From contig NZ_JAKZAK010000012.1 of assembly GCF_023156385.1 (NCBI RefSeq), positions 62,001 to 126,000 of the forward strand: a stretch of DNA of 64,000 bases, given 5' to 3'. Under the pieces are notes generated by a model that saw only the letters and a program-made list of their open reading frames with translations, did no database searches and was not told the origin of the DNA. Of the stretch, positions 30,409 through 40,957 are shown in pieces (the stretch's first letter is position 1; the number at the start of each line of letters is the position of its first letter). The position numbers were made by a program, and so were the translations under genes. The stretch comes from Marinobacter xestospongiae (lineage in GTDB: Bacteria > Pseudomonadota > Gammaproteobacteria > Pseudomonadales > Oleiphilaceae).

Positions 30409-32214
30409 TCAGCCAATCTCAATCAGTACTTCGCCGGGGGTGACCCGGTCGCCCTTGCTCACGTACACCGCTTTGACGGTGCCATCGACGCTGCTGTTCA
30501 CCTCGGTTTCCATTTTCATGGCTTCGGTGATCAGAACCGCCTGGCCGGCGGAGACGGTGTCGCCCTCGCTCACCAGTACGTCCACCACGTTGCCGGGCAT
30601 GGCGGTGGTGACGTGGCCCGGCTCGCTGGCCCGCTTGCGGCCGCTGGCGCCTTCGGCGACGTACTCGTTGAGGGATTCGAACACCACTTCTTCCGGCATG
30701 CCGTCAAGCGACAGGTACAGCTTGCGCTTGCCCGCCCCGGAATCGCCGACACCGGTGACCGCCACTTCGTAAGTCTCGCCGTGGACGTCGATACGGAACT
30801 CGGTGGCTATCGCTGTGCCCATGCGATCCTTGCCCTGCTGCTCCGGTGGCAGCAGCTCCTCCGGTTGCAGGGTGCCGTCGGCACGCTGCTGCAGGAATTC
30901 GCGGCCAAGGTCCGGGAACATGGCATAGGTAAGCACATCTTCCTCGCTGCTCGCCAGGCTACCAATGTCTTCTCGCAATTTATTCAGCTCGGGGCTGAGC
31001 AGGTCGGCCGGGCGGCCCTCATTGACCGACTCGTTGCCGATGGCCTTCTTCTGGATGTTGGCGTTGACCGCAGCCGGCGGCTGGCCGTAACCCCCTTGCA
31101 GGTAGCGTTTCACCTCGTTGGTGATGGTTTTGTAGCGCTGGCCGGCGAGGACGTTGTACACCGCCTGGGTACCGACGATCTGCGAGGTCGGGGTCACCAG
31201 GGGCGGGAAACCGAGGTCCTCGCGCACCCGTGGAATCTCATCGAAAACGTCGCGGATCTTGTCGAGGGCGTTCTGCTCCTTGAGCTGGTTGGCCAGGTTG
31301 GACATCATGCCGCCGGGTACCTGGTTGATCTGCACCGACACATCCTCGCGGGTGAACTCGCTTTCGAACTGGTGGTACTTCTTGCGCACCTCGCGGAAAT
31401 AGTCGGCAATTTCGCTCAGCAGCTCCAGGTCCAGGCTGGTGTCGTAGTCGGTGCCTTTCAGTGCCGCGACCTGGGACTCGGTGGCCGGGTGGCTGGTGCC
31501 ACTGGCAAAGGAGGAGATCGCGGTGTCGATGCGATCGGCCCCGGCCTCAACGGCCTTGAGCTGGCACAGCGGCGCCAGGCCGGAGGTGGAATGGCTGTGG
31601 ACCACCAGGGGCAGGTCCACTTCCGCCTTGATGGCCCTGACCAGCTCGTAGGTGGCGTACGGGGTCAGCAGGCCGGCCATGTCCTTGATGGCAATGGAAT
31701 CTGCGCCCATGGCCTGCATGTCCTTGGCCTGCTGGACGAACAGTGCTGGGGTGTGGACCGGGCTGGTGGTGTAGCAGATGGTGCCCTGGGCGTGCTTGCC
31801 GGCCTTCTTCACCGCCTTCATGGCGGTCTCGATGTTGCGCAGGTCGTTGAGGGCGTCGAACACCCGGAAGACATCGATGCCGTTGTCGGCGGCCTTCTGC
31901 ACGAACGCCTCCACCACGTCGTCGGCGTAGTGGCGGTAGCCCAGCAGGTTCTGGCCTCGCAGCAACATCTGCAGGCGGGTGTTGGGCAGTGCCTTGCGGA
32001 GCTGCCGCAGTCGCTCCCAGGGATCTTCCTTCAGAAAACGGACACAGGCGTCAAAGGTGGCGCCGCCCCAGACTTCCAGCGACCAGTAGCCGACCTGATC
32101 GAGCTTGTCGCAGATCGGCAGCATGTCCTCGGTGCGCATGCGGGTGGCGATCAGCGATTGATGGGCGTCCCGCAGGATGACGTCAGTGACTTCAATCTTT
32201 TTGGCGTTGCTCAT
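30409..32214 (-). CDS. pycB: Pyruvate carboxylase subunit B (carboxyltransferase-biotin carrier; OadA family)
   Basis: Transfers the carboxyl group from biotin to pyruvate, making oxaloacetate. It is 601 residues: carboxyltransferase TIM barrel at the N-terminus (TDVILRDAHQSLIATRMRTEDM), a conserved carboxylase domain, and a C-terminal biotinyl domain with the biotinylated Lys in EAMKME. The ATG at 32214 follows AGGAGGA. Proteins of this shape also occur as the alpha subunit of sodium-pumping oxaloacetate decarboxylase. The adjacent biotin carboxylase subunit and divergent LysR gene, as in Pseudomonas aeruginosa pycA-pycB, favour two-subunit pyruvate carboxylase; no oadB or oadG is nearby. 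Confidence 0.92.
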   Translation of the reverse strand: MSNAKKIEVTDVILRDAHQSLIATRMRTEDMLPICDKLDQVGYWSLEVWGGATFDACVRFLKEDPWERLRQLRKALPNTRLQMLLRGQNLLGYRHYADDVVEAFVQKAADNGIDVFRVFDALNDLRNIETAMKAVKKAGKHAQGTICYTTSPVHTPALFVQQAKDMQAMGADSIAIKDMAGLLTPYATYELVRAIKAEVDLPLVVHSHSTSGLAPLCQLKAVEAGADRIDTAISSFASGTSHPATESQVAALKGTDYDTSLDLELLSEIADYFREVRKKYHQFESEFTREDVSVQINQVPGGMMSNLANQLKEQNALDKIRDVFDEIPRVREDLGFPPLVTPTSQIVGTQAVYNVLAGQRYKTITNEVKRYLQGGYGQPPAAVNANIQKKAIGNESVNEGRPADLLSPELNKLREDIGSLASSEEDVLTYAMFPDLGREFLQQRADGTLQPEELLPPEQQGKDRMGTAIATEFRIDVHGETYEVAVTGVGDSGAGKRKLYLSLDGMPEEVVFESLNEYVAEGASGRKRASEPGHVTTAMPGNVVDVLVSEGDTVSAGQAVLITEAMKMETEVNSSVDGTVKAVYVSKGDRVTPGEVLIEIG

Positions 32215-32233
32215 TTCTCGTTCCTCCTGCGAG

Positions 32234-33649
32234 TTACCAGCCGGCGTGGGCGGCGATGGTGGCAGCAATGGTCAGCGCAATTTCGGCCGGGTCGCGCTTG
32301 GTTGAATAGTTCAGCAGTTCCGGGTGGCTGGGCACGAAGCTGGTGTCGAAGGTGCCGCTGCGGAAATCCTCGTGGTCAAGGATCTGCTGGTAGTAGGTGG
32401 CCGTGGTCTTGATGCCGTGCAGGCGCATGTCATCGAGGGCCCGTTTGCCGCGGGCGATCACTTCTTCCCAGGTCAGCGCCCAGACCACCAGCTTCAGGCA
32501 CATGGAATCGTAATAGGGCGGAATCTCATAGCCGGTGTAGATGGCGGTGTCGACCCGCACACCGGGGCCGCCCGGGGCGTAGTAGTGGGTGATCCGACCG
32601 AAGCTGGGCAGAAAGTCGTTCTTTGGGTCCTCGGCGTTGATGCGGAACTGCAGGGCGTAGCCGCGGAACTGGATATCCTCCTGGCGATAGCTCAGCGGCA
32701 GACCGGAGGCGATGCGGAGCTGTTCGCGGACCACGTCGACGCCGGTGATCGCCTCGGTGATGGTGTGCTCCACCTGCACCCGGGTGTTCATTTCCATGAA
32801 ATAGACTTCGTTGCCGGTCAGCAGGAACTCCACGGTGCCGGCGTTCTCGTAGCCCACCGCCTTGGCGGCCTTGACTGCCAGGCCGCCGATGTACTGGCGT
32901 TGCTCCGGCGTCAGTTGTGGGCTGGGCGCAATCTCGATCAGCTTCTGGTTGCGACGCTGGATCGAGCAGTCGCGCTCAAACAGGTGAACCGCTTCGCCCT
33001 GGCTGTCGGCCAGCACCTGGACCTCAATATGGCGGGGGTTGACGATGCACTTTTCCATGAACACTTCGGCGGAGCCGAAGGCCTTGGTGGCCTCGGAAAT
33101 GACCCGGGGGTACTGGGCTTTCAGTTCGTCGGGAGTGTCGCAGCGACGGATGCCGCGCCCGCCACCGCCGGAGGTGGCCTTGACCATCACCGGGTAGCCG
33201 ATGTCGTTGGCCAGGGCGAGAGCGTCTTCCAGGCTGTCCAGGTTGCCTTCGGAGCCAGGAGTGATAGGGACGCCGGCAGCCCGCATGCTGTCCCGGGCCT
33301 GGGTCTTGTCCCCCATCTTGTGAATCACGCTGGACTTGGGGCCGATGAAGGTGACGCCCTTCTGCTCGCACAGCCGGGCGAACTCGGCGTTCTCGGACAG
33401 GAAGCCGTAACCCGGGTGGATGGCGTCGCAACCGGTCTCCACTGCCAGGTTGACGATGCGCGCCGGGTCCAGGTAGCCGGCCAATGGGTCTTCGCCAAGG
33501 GAATAGGATTCGTCTGCGCGTTTGACGTGAAGGCCGTAGCGGTCCGGCTCGGTGTAGATGGCCACCGAGCGAATGCCCATTTCGGCACAGGCCCGCACGA
33601 TGCGGACGGCAATCTCGCCCCGGTTGGCAATCAAGACTTTCTTTAACAT
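32234..33649 (-). CDS. pycA: Pyruvate carboxylase subunit A (biotin carboxylase)
   Basis: ATP-grasp biotin carboxylase that carboxylates biotin on PycB with bicarbonate and ATP. It is 471 residues, starting MLKKVLIANRGEIAVRI at the ATG at 33649 (AGAGGAA upstream). It has HPGYGFLSENAEFA, the glycine-rich ATP loop KATSGGGGRGIR, and the active-site stretch FMEMNTRVQVEHTITE. It resembles AccC, but AccC is normally beside accB. Here the neighbour is pycB (19 bases) and a divergent LysR gene, so pycA is preferred. Confidence 0.92.
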   Translation of the reverse strand: MLKKVLIANRGEIAVRIVRACAEMGIRSVAIYTEPDRYGLHVKRADESYSLGEDPLAGYLDPARIVNLAVETGCDAIHPGYGFLSENAEFARLCEQKGVTFIGPKSSVIHKMGDKTQARDSMRAAGVPITPGSEGNLDSLEDALALANDIGYPVMVKATSGGGGRGIRRCDTPDELKAQYPRVISEATKAFGSAEVFMEKCIVNPRHIEVQVLADSQGEAVHLFERDCSIQRRNQKLIEIAPSPQLTPEQRQYIGGLAVKAAKAVGYENAGTVEFLLTGNEVYFMEMNTRVQVEHTITEAITGVDVVREQLRIASGLPLSYRQEDIQFRGYALQFRINAEDPKNDFLPSFGRITHYYAPGGPGVRVDTAIYTGYEIPPYYDSMCLKLVVWALTWEEVIARGKRALDDMRLHGIKTTATYYQQILDHEDFRSGTFDTSFVPSHPELLNYSTKRDPAEIALTIAATIAAHAGW

Positions 33650-33768
33650 GGGAAATTCCTCTTCAGCATGGGAGGTTCCTCGTTTATTCATCCCCAATGA
33701 AGGTCGCCAGGTAAGGTTGCAGAGAGAGTAGCGGGGTAGATCCCTAACGAGAAATTGATATTATTTTG

Positions 33769-33780
33769 CTTATATATAAG
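33769..33780. promoter_or_regulatory. A/T-rich palindrome in the pycA / LysR divergent region
   Basis: CTTATATATAAG is a perfect 12-bp palindrome inside a notably A/T-rich patch (33755-33790) between the divergent pycA and LysR starts. LysR proteins bind T-N11-A dyads in such regions, so it is a candidate operator, or part of overlapping -10 elements. Confidence 0.4.
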
Positions 33781-33861
33781 TAATTCCTTATGGATGGAGG
33801 CTTTGCCCTTATTTGACGCTTTCAGTCCGTCGTGTGTTGAACCCAGCCCCGGAGGCCGATC

Positions 33862-34809
33862 ATGCCCCTCAGTATCCAGAAACTCGCCAGCCGCCTGACC
33901 TTTCGCCAGCTGCAGGTGTTCAAGGCGGTCTACGAGCTGGAAAGCTACAGCCGCGCCGGCGAACTGCTGGGGCTGACCCAGCCGGCGGTGAGCAGCCAGG
34001 TGCGGCATCTGGAACAGGCGCTGGGGATGCCACTGTTCGAGTATGTCGGGCGGCGGCTTTACTGCACCGCGGCAGGGGAGGAGATGGCGGCCTGTGTCAG
34101 CTCGGTATTTGGAGAGCTGGAGCGGGTGCAGAACAGCCTGGCGGCGCTGCAGGGACGGGTGGCCGGCGAGCTGAAACTGGTAGCGGTGAACAGTGCCCAG
34201 TACGTGGTGCCGTACCTGTTGCGGGCGTTCCTGAATCTGAATCCAGAAGTGACGGTGTCGGTGACGGTGGTCAATCGTGCCGCCGCTCTGCAACGACTCA
34301 ACGAGAACCGTGATGACCTGGTGATCATGGGCATGGTGCCCTCAGAGCGGCCGCTGGCGTCACTGCCGTTTCTCGACAACGAGCTGGTGCCGGTGGCGCC
34401 GGAGGGGCACCCGCTGTTGCGGCAGGCCTCGGTGAGCCCGCAGGAGTTCCTGGACAGCCAGCTGTTGGTGCGGGAATCCGGTTCCGGCAGTCGCCTGGCC
34501 ATGGAGTTGCACTGCCAGCAACAGCGGTTGCGGGTTGATCCCAGCATGGAGCTGGGTTCCAACGATGCCCTCAAGCATGGCGTGATGGCCGGGCTGGGGG
34601 TGGCGGTGTTGCCGAAACTGAGCGTGTTGTCGGAGTTGGCGCTGGGGAGTTTGCAGGCGGTGCCGGTGGCGGGGTTTCCGTTACGTCGCAGCTGGTGCGT
34701 GGTGTATCCCCAGGCGCGCCACCCGACGCCGGCCATGAGGGCGTTCCTGGAATATATTCAGCAGAACATTCGCCAGTTCGAGCAGATGTTCCTGCGCCGT
34801 AGCGGGTAA
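33862..34809 (+). CDS. pycR: LysR-family regulator of the pyruvate carboxylase genes (PycR-like)
   Basis: 315-residue LysR-type regulator. The N-terminal helix-turn-helix is at about 14-73 (FRQLQVFKAVYELESYSRAGELLGLTQPAVSSQVRHLEQALG written in two parts: the wing ends in GMPLFEYVGRR); the effector domain fills about 95-300. It is divergent from pycA, the standard arrangement for a LysR gene and its target, and matches P. aeruginosa PycR beside pycAB. The effector is not known from sequence. Confidence 0.88.
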   Translation: MPLSIQKLASRLTFRQLQVFKAVYELESYSRAGELLGLTQPAVSSQVRHLEQALGMPLFEYVGRRLYCTAAGEEMAACVSSVFGELERVQNSLAALQGRVAGELKLVAVNSAQYVVPYLLRAFLNLNPEVTVSVTVVNRAAALQRLNENRDDLVIMGMVPSERPLASLPFLDNELVPVAPEGHPLLRQASVSPQEFLDSQLLVRESGSGSRLAMELHCQQQRLRVDPSMELGSNDALKHGVMAGLGVAVLPKLSVLSELALGSLQAVPVAGFPLRRSWCVVYPQARHPTPAMRAFLEYIQQNIRQFEQMFLRRSG

Positions 34810-34815
34810 GCTGCA

Positions 34816-34857
34816 CCGCCTCATGCAGCGGCCCTTGTGGAGCACTGCATGAGGCGG
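34816..34857. terminator. Hairpin between convergent LysR gene and gatB
   Basis: CCGCCTCATGCAG and CTGCATGAGGCGG form a perfect 13-bp stem with a 16-base loop. There is no T-tract on either strand. It probably marks the 3' ends of both convergent transcripts. Confidence 0.55.
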
Positions 34858-34878
34858 AGAGGGAGGCAGAGGGGGCGA

Positions 34879-36327
34879 TCAGTCCTCGAGTTTCTTTTTC
34901 AGAATCTCGGTGAACAGTTTCGGGTTACCCTGGCCCTTGGAAGCTTTCATCAGCGGGCCCATAAAGCCGCCCATCAGCTTCTTGCGCTTCTTGTCGTCGG
35001 CTTCGCGGTACTGCTGGATCTGGTCGGCCATGCCGGCCAGTACGTCGTCCACCAGCTTCTCCAGTTCACCGGTGTCGGACACCTGTTTCAGGCCCTTGGC
35101 CTCGATGATGGCATCGACGTTGTCACCGTCACCGCTCCACAGAGCCTCGAACACTTTCTTGGCGCCGGCGGAGGAGACCGAGTCATCCGCAATACGCACG
35201 ATCAGGTTGCCCAGCTGGGCGCCGCTGATGGGGGCGTCATTGATGGCCTTGTCTTCCGCGTTCAGTCGTCCGGAGAATTCGCCCAGGGTCCAGTTGGCGG
35301 CCAGTTTGGCGTCTTTGCCATGCTCGGCAACCTCTTCGAAGAAGGCCGCCAGGCGGGCGTCGCCACTGAGCAGGCCGGCGTCGTAGTCGTTCAGGCCATA
35401 CTGCTCTTTGAAGCGCGCCTTGCGAGCATCTGGCAGTTCCGGCAGGCGGCTGCGGCAGTCGTCGATGAAGCTGTCATCGATTTCCACCGGCAGCAGATCC
35501 GGGCAGGGGAAGTAGCGGTAATCATTGGCTTCTTCCTTGCTCCGCATGGAGCGGGATTCGTCCCGGTCGCCGTTGTAGAGGCGGGTCTCCTGGATGATCT
35601 CGCCGCCGTCTTCCAGGATGTCCATCTGCCGCTCAACTTCGTGGGCAATGGCTTGCTCCATAAAGCGGAACGAGTTCAGGTTCTTGGTTTCGGTGCGGGT
35701 GCCAAACGCTTCCTGGCCCTTGGGCCTGAGGGAAATGTTGACGTCGAACCGCATCGATCCCTGGGACATGTCGCCATCGCAGATGCCCAGCGAGGTGACC
35801 AGGCTATGCAGCTTCTTGGCGAAGGCCACTGCTTCCTCCGCACTGCGCATGTCCGGTTCGGTGACCACTTCGATCAGCGGTGTGCCGGCCCGGTTGAGGT
35901 CGATGCCGGACATGCCGTGGAAGTCCTCGTGCAGGGACTTGCCGGCGTCCTCTTCCAGGTGGGCGTGGTGGATGCGGATGGTCTTGCTGCTGCCGTCCGG
36001 CAGGTCGATTTCGACATGGCCGGGGCCGACAATTGGCTGTTCCAGTTGCGTGGTCTGGTAGCCTTTCGGCAGGTCCGGGTAGAAATAGTTTTTGCGCTCG
36101 AATACCGAGCGACGGCCAATCTCGGCGTCAATTGCCAGGCCGAACATCACCGCGTCGCGGAACGCGCCTTCGTTGGGCACCGGCAGGGTGCCCGGCATGG
36201 CCAGGTCAACGGCGTTGGCCTGGGTGTTGGGCTCGGCACCGTAGGCGGTGCTGGAGCCGGAAAAGATCTTGCTGTTGGTGGCGAGCTGAACGTGAATCTC
36301 CAGCCCGATTACGACATCCCATTGCAT
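34879..36327 (-). CDS. gatB: Asp/Glu-tRNA(Asn/Gln) amidotransferase subunit B
   Basis: tRNA-binding and kinase subunit of GatCAB, which converts misacylated Asp-tRNA(Asn) or Glu-tRNA(Gln) to the amide. It is 482 residues, beginning [15 protein letters not shown] and including the signature [14 protein letters not shown] and [17 protein letters not shown]. The C-terminal YqeY-like tail domain is complete ([17 protein letters not shown]). Last gene of gatC-gatA-gatB. Confidence 0.97.
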   Translation of the reverse strand: MQWDVVIGLEIHVQLATNSKIFSGSSTAYGAEPNTQANAVDLAMPGTLPVPNEGAFRDAVMFGLAIDAEIGRRSVFERKNYFYPDLPKGYQTTQLEQPIVGPGHVEIDLPDGSSKTIRIHHAHLEEDAGKSLHEDFHGMSGIDLNRAGTPLIEVVTEPDMRSAEEAVAFAKKLHSLVTSLGICDGDMSQGSMRFDVNISLRPKGQEAFGTRTETKNLNSFRFMEQAIAHEVERQMDILEDGGEIIQETRLYNGDRDESRSMRSKEEANDYRYFPCPDLLPVEIDDSFIDDCRSRLPELPDARKARFKEQYGLNDYDAGLLSGDARLAAFFEEVAEHGKDAKLAANWTLGEFSGRLNAEDKAINDAPISGAQLGNLIVRIADDSVSSAGAKKVFEALWSGDGDNVDAIIEAKGLKQVSDTGELEKLVDDVLAGMADQIQQYREADDKKRKKLMGGFMGPLMKASKGQGNPKLFTEILKKKLED

Positions 36328-36353
36328 GGTGCTTGGTCTCCTGATTCGCCCGC

Positions 36354-37799
36354 TTATTCCGGTGTCCGCTGGTGCCAGTCGGTCACTTGCTGGTACTGGT
36401 GGGCTGCGTTCAGCAGCCGGGCTTCGGCAAAGTAGTCGCCAATGACCTGCAGGCCCACCGGCAGGCCATCGACAAACCCGGCCGGCAGTGACAGGGCGGG
36501 CAGACCGGCGAGGTTGACGGCGATGGTGAAAATGTCTTCCAGGTACATCTGGACCGGGTCGTTGGTCTTTTCACCCTTGACGAACGCCGGCGACGGGCAG
36601 GTCGGGCTCATCAGCACGTCCACCTCTTTGAGGGCGTTGACGAAATCCTGCTGGATCAGGCGGCGAACCTTCTGGGCCTTAAGGTAGTAGGCATCGAAAT
36701 AGCCCGCCGACAGGGCGTAGGTGCCCACCATGATGCGGCGTTTGACTTCATCGCCAAAACCTTCCTCCCGGGTGCGGGTGTACAGGTCCATCAGGTCTTT
36801 GGGATCGTCGCAGCGGTAGCCGTAACGCACACCGTCGAACCGTGACAGGTTGGCGGAGGCTTCCGCCGGCGCGATCACGTAGTAGGCCGCTATGGCCAGG
36901 TTGGCATTGGGCAGTGACACTTCCTTGACGGTGGCGCCCAGCTTCTCGTACTCGGCAATGGCGTTGCGAACGGTCTGTTCCATGGCCGGGCTGAGCTGGT
37001 CGCTGAAGTATTCTTTCGGCAGACCGATTTTCAGGCCTTTCAGGGGCTCATTCAGGGTGGCGGTGTAGTCCGGCACCTCCCGGTCGATGGAGGTGGAGTC
37101 CTTGGCATCGAAGCCGGCCATGACGTTCAACATCAGCGCGTTGTCTTCCGCAGTGCGGGCCATGGTGCCGCCCTGATCAAGGCTGGAGGCGAAGGCGATC
37201 ATGCCGTAGCGGGATACCCGGCCGTAGGTCGGTTTCAGCCCGGTAATGCCGCACAGGGCCGCCGGTTGGCGGATCGAGCCGCCGGTGTCGGTGGCGGTGG
37301 CAGCCGGCGTCAGTCGGGCCGCTACTGCGGCTGCAGAGCCGCCGGAGGAGCCGCCAGGGACGCGATTGCTGCCCCAGGGGTTGGTGGCCGCACCGAAGTA
37401 GCTGGATTCGTTCGACGAGCCCATGGCGAACTCGTCCATATTGGTTTTGCCCAGACACACCGCGCCGGCCTGGCGGAAATTGGCGGTGACGGTGGCATCG
37501 TAGGGCGGCACAAAGTTCTCCAGCATCTTGGAGCCGCAGGTGGTGCGAACGCCGTTGGTGCAGAAGATGTCCTTGTGGGCGAAGGGCACCCCGGTCCAGG
37601 GTGTGGCTTTGCCCTGGCTGCGCAGCTCGTCGGCCTGACGGGCATCGGCAAGGGCGTTTTCTTCGCAAACGGTAATAAAGCTGTTGTACTGGCTGTCCTG
37701 CTGCTGGATGCGGTCGAGGAAGTGTTGGGTCAACTCGACGCTGGAGACTTCGCCGGACGCCAGAGCGCGGGAGAGTTCGGCTACGGATTTGTTATGCAT
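36354..37799 (-). CDS. gatA: Asp/Glu-tRNA(Asn/Gln) amidotransferase subunit A
   Basis: Amidase-signature glutaminase subunit that frees ammonia from glutamine for transfer to tRNA. It is 481 residues. The Ser-cisSer-Lys triad is visible as Lys76 (AHKDIF), Ser151 ([10 protein letters not shown]) and Ser175 (DTGGSIRQP), each at the expected spacing. It is 26 bases upstream of gatB. The presence of GatCAB says some Asn-tRNA or Gln-tRNA is made by the indirect route; which one cannot be told from this window. Confidence 0.97.
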   Translation of the reverse strand: MHNKSVAELSRALASGEVSSVELTQHFLDRIQQQDSQYNSFITVCEENALADARQADELRSQGKATPWTGVPFAHKDIFCTNGVRTTCGSKMLENFVPPYDATVTANFRQAGAVCLGKTNMDEFAMGSSNESSYFGAATNPWGSNRVPGGSSGGSAAAVAARLTPAATATDTGGSIRQPAALCGITGLKPTYGRVSRYGMIAFASSLDQGGTMARTAEDNALMLNVMAGFDAKDSTSIDREVPDYTATLNEPLKGLKIGLPKEYFSDQLSPAMEQTVRNAIAEYEKLGATVKEVSLPNANLAIAAYYVIAPAEASANLSRFDGVRYGYRCDDPKDLMDLYTRTREEGFGDEVKRRIMVGTYALSAGYFDAYYLKAQKVRRLIQQDFVNALKEVDVLMSPTCPSPAFVKGEKTNDPVQMYLEDIFTIAVNLAGLPALSLPAGFVDGLPVGLQVIGDYFAEARLLNAAHQYQQVTDWHQRTPE

Positions 37800-37843
37800 C
37801 GCGGATTCCTGCGGATGGTTCCTGGGATGGGATCAAGCGGGGC

Positions 37844-38131
37844 TCAGTCAATGACCTTGGGCACCAGGTAAAGCCCGGCTTCGGTTGCCGGAGCGATGGC
37901 CTGGTAGGCCTCACGCTGGTTGGTTTCGGTCACTTCGTCAGCGCGCAGCCGCTGGACCGCATCCAGCGGGTGGGCCATGGGGGCGGTATTGCTGGTGTCG
38001 GCGGCCTGAAGCTGGTCCACCAGGTCAAGGATATTGCCGAGATCCTGTTCCAGTTCGGCGACCTGCTGATCGTTGACCCGAATCCGGGCCAGCAGGGCGA
38101 CTTTCTCAATATCGTCGCGGGAAATGCTCAC
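37844..38131 (-). CDS. gatC: Asp/Glu-tRNA(Asn/Gln) amidotransferase subunit C
   Basis: Small belt-like subunit stabilising GatA-GatB. The GTG at 38131 gives 95 residues starting with SISRDDIEKVALLARI, the normal GatC start, and is preceded by GGGAGA. An upstream in-frame extension to 38233 is not conserved. First gene of the gat unit and divergent from mreB, as in Pseudomonas. Confidence 0.95.
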   Translation of the reverse strand: MSISRDDIEKVALLARIRVNDQQVAELEQDLGNILDLVDQLQAADTSNTAPMAHPLDAVQRLRADEVTETNQREAYQAIAPATEAGLYLVPKVID

Positions 38132-39436
<1,305 letters not shown>

Positions 39437-39479
39437 TTCGTGCACTGGATCAGCCCCCGCCATGCTGACTGGCTCCATC

Positions 39480-39512
39480 GACCGCCGCTTGTGCCCTGGC
39501 ACGGCGGCGGTC
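39480..39512 (+). terminator. Hairpin between mreB and mreC
   Basis: GACCGCCGC and GCGGCGGTC pair, with an inner GTGCCCTGGCAC stem, 43 bases after the mreB stop. Only GTCGTTTG follows, so it would be a leaky attenuator at most. It fits the usual need for much more MreB than MreC. Confidence 0.4.
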
Positions 39513-39563
39513 GTCGTTTGTGTGTGTTAAGGCCTCGTAGCCTGGCGCACGGGGGGCCGATCC

Positions 39564-40472
39564 ATTAAAACCATCTTCGTTGAAGGGCCGATTCCCGGCT
39601 TCCGCCTCCTGCTGGTGGTATTGCTGTCGGTCGGGCTGTTTGTCGCCGAGGCCCGTTTTGAGCGGGTGGAGCAGGTGCGCAGCACCATCGCCACCGGTCT
39701 GGCGCCGGTCTATTGGTTGGGCAATGCCCCCTCCCAGTTCCAGGACTGGGTGGCCGGTCTGATGACCACCCGGGAAGACCTGCTGGAAGAGAACGATGCC
39801 CTCAAGGCCAGGTTGCTGATCCTGGAGCGCCGGGCACTGAAGTACGCTGCGCTGGCGGCAGAAAACAACGAGCTGCGGCAGTTGATGAACTCCTCTGAGT
39901 TGCTGGACGATCGGGTGGTGGTGGCCGAGATTGTCAGCGTTTCCCCCGACCCGTTTTCCCATGAAGTGGTGATCAACAAAGGCAGCCGTGATGGCCTGAG
40001 CGCCGGCCAGGCCATTCTGGATGCCCACGGCCTGATGGGGCAGGTGGTGCAGACCAGCAGCTTTACCTCGCGGGTCCTGCTGATTTCTGATAGTAGCCAC
40101 GCGGTTCCGGTGGAAGTGGTGCGCAATGGCCTGCGGGCGATCCTGCTGGGCAATGGCGATATCGATGCCCTGGAGCTGGTGCATGTGCCGGATACTGCCG
40201 ATGTACGGGAGGGCGACCTGTTGGTGAGCTCGGGTCTGGGCGGACGTTTCCCCAAGGGCTATCCGGTAGCGGAAGTCAGTGGCATTCACAAGGACCCGGG
40301 CGAGCCGTTCGTGCAGATTGATGCCCGCCCCAAAGCCGAACTCAGCCGCAGTGAGATGGTGTTGGTGGTGTTCAGTGAGCGCCAGGACCTGGACCTGCCC
40401 GCGTCCGGCATTGCGCCAGTGGATGCGTCGTCCGGAGCGGCTGGAAATGACACCGCAGGAGGGGAAGGCTGA
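39564..40472 (+). CDS. mreC: Rod-shape protein MreC (probable ATT start)
   Basis: Bitopic inner-membrane protein linking MreB filaments to the periplasmic wall enzymes. One N-terminal helix (LLLVVLLSVGLFVAEA), a periplasmic coiled coil (about 60-110) and the MreC beta domain follow. The first ordinary start in frame is a GTG at 39615, which lies inside the membrane helix. The frame is open back to a stop at 39528 with no ATG, GTG or TTG. The codons from ATT at 39564 encode IKTIFVEGPIPGFRL, which aligns with the MKPIFSRGPSLQIRL start of E. coli MreC. ATT is therefore the best start (302 residues); a base change or sequencing error is the alternative. Confidence 0.85.
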   Translation: MKTIFVEGPIPGFRLLLVVLLSVGLFVAEARFERVEQVRSTIATGLAPVYWLGNAPSQFQDWVAGLMTTREDLLEENDALKARLLILERRALKYAALAAENNELRQLMNSSELLDDRVVVAEIVSVSPDPFSHEVVINKGSRDGLSAGQAILDAHGLMGQVVQTSSFTSRVLLISDSSHAVPVEVVRNGLRAILLGNGDIDALELVHVPDTADVREGDLLVSSGLGGRFPKGYPVAEVSGIHKDPGEPFVQIDARPKAELSRSEMVLVVFSERQDLDLPASGIAPVDASSGAAGNDTAGGEG

Positions 40473-40948
40473 TGCTGTCGGTGATCAGTTATCCGGTGTT
40501 TGGTATCAGCATTCTGATGGGGCTGGTGCTCAGTATCTCACTGTTCCCGCTGGGATGGTTTGAGTTTCGGCCGGAATGGATTGGTTTGCTGGTGTTCTAC
40601 TGGACGTTCCGGGCGCCGGCGCAGTTCGGCATCCTGCTGGCGTGGATTCTGGGGCTGCTGCTGGATGTGCTGGAGGCGACGCCGCTGGGGGTGAATGCCC
40701 TGGCCATGGCGCTGGTCGCTTTTCTGGTGCTGACCATCCACCAGCGCCTGCGTATGTTCCCCATGCTGCAGCAATGTGTCATGGTATTTCTCTTGTTGGG
40801 CATCAATCAGATGCTGGTGCACTTCATCAAGCAGACATTGGGAGCCGAAGACGCCGGGTTCAGTTACCTGTGGCCGGCGCTGACCAGCGCCATTCTCTGG
40901 CCTCCTCTGTGTGTACTGCTGGATGGACTCAATCGAAAACTGGGATAG
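40472..40948 (+). CDS. mreD: Rod-shape protein MreD
   Basis: Inner-membrane partner of MreC in the elongasome. It is 158 residues with about five to six hydrophobic helices and the MreD-typical WILGLLLDVLEATPLGVNAL. The ATG overlaps the mreC stop in TGATG, so translation is coupled. maf follows ten bases later. Confidence 0.95.
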   Translation: MLSVISYPVFGISILMGLVLSISLFPLGWFEFRPEWIGLLVFYWTFRAPAQFGILLAWILGLLLDVLEATPLGVNALAMALVAFLVLTIHQRLRMFPMLQQCVMVFLLLGINQMLVHFIKQTLGAEDAGFSYLWPALTSAILWPPLCVLLDGLNRKLG

Positions 40949-40957
40949 GAAGTTCCC

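Noticed and set aside
30613..32412. 599-codon plus-strand frame opposite pycB
   Set aside because: Shadow of pycB on the other strand, with the same skewed composition and no family resemblance.
32234..33649. Assignment of the biotin carboxylase as AccC
   Set aside because: No accB beside it; pycB downstream and a divergent LysR gene fit pyruvate carboxylase better.
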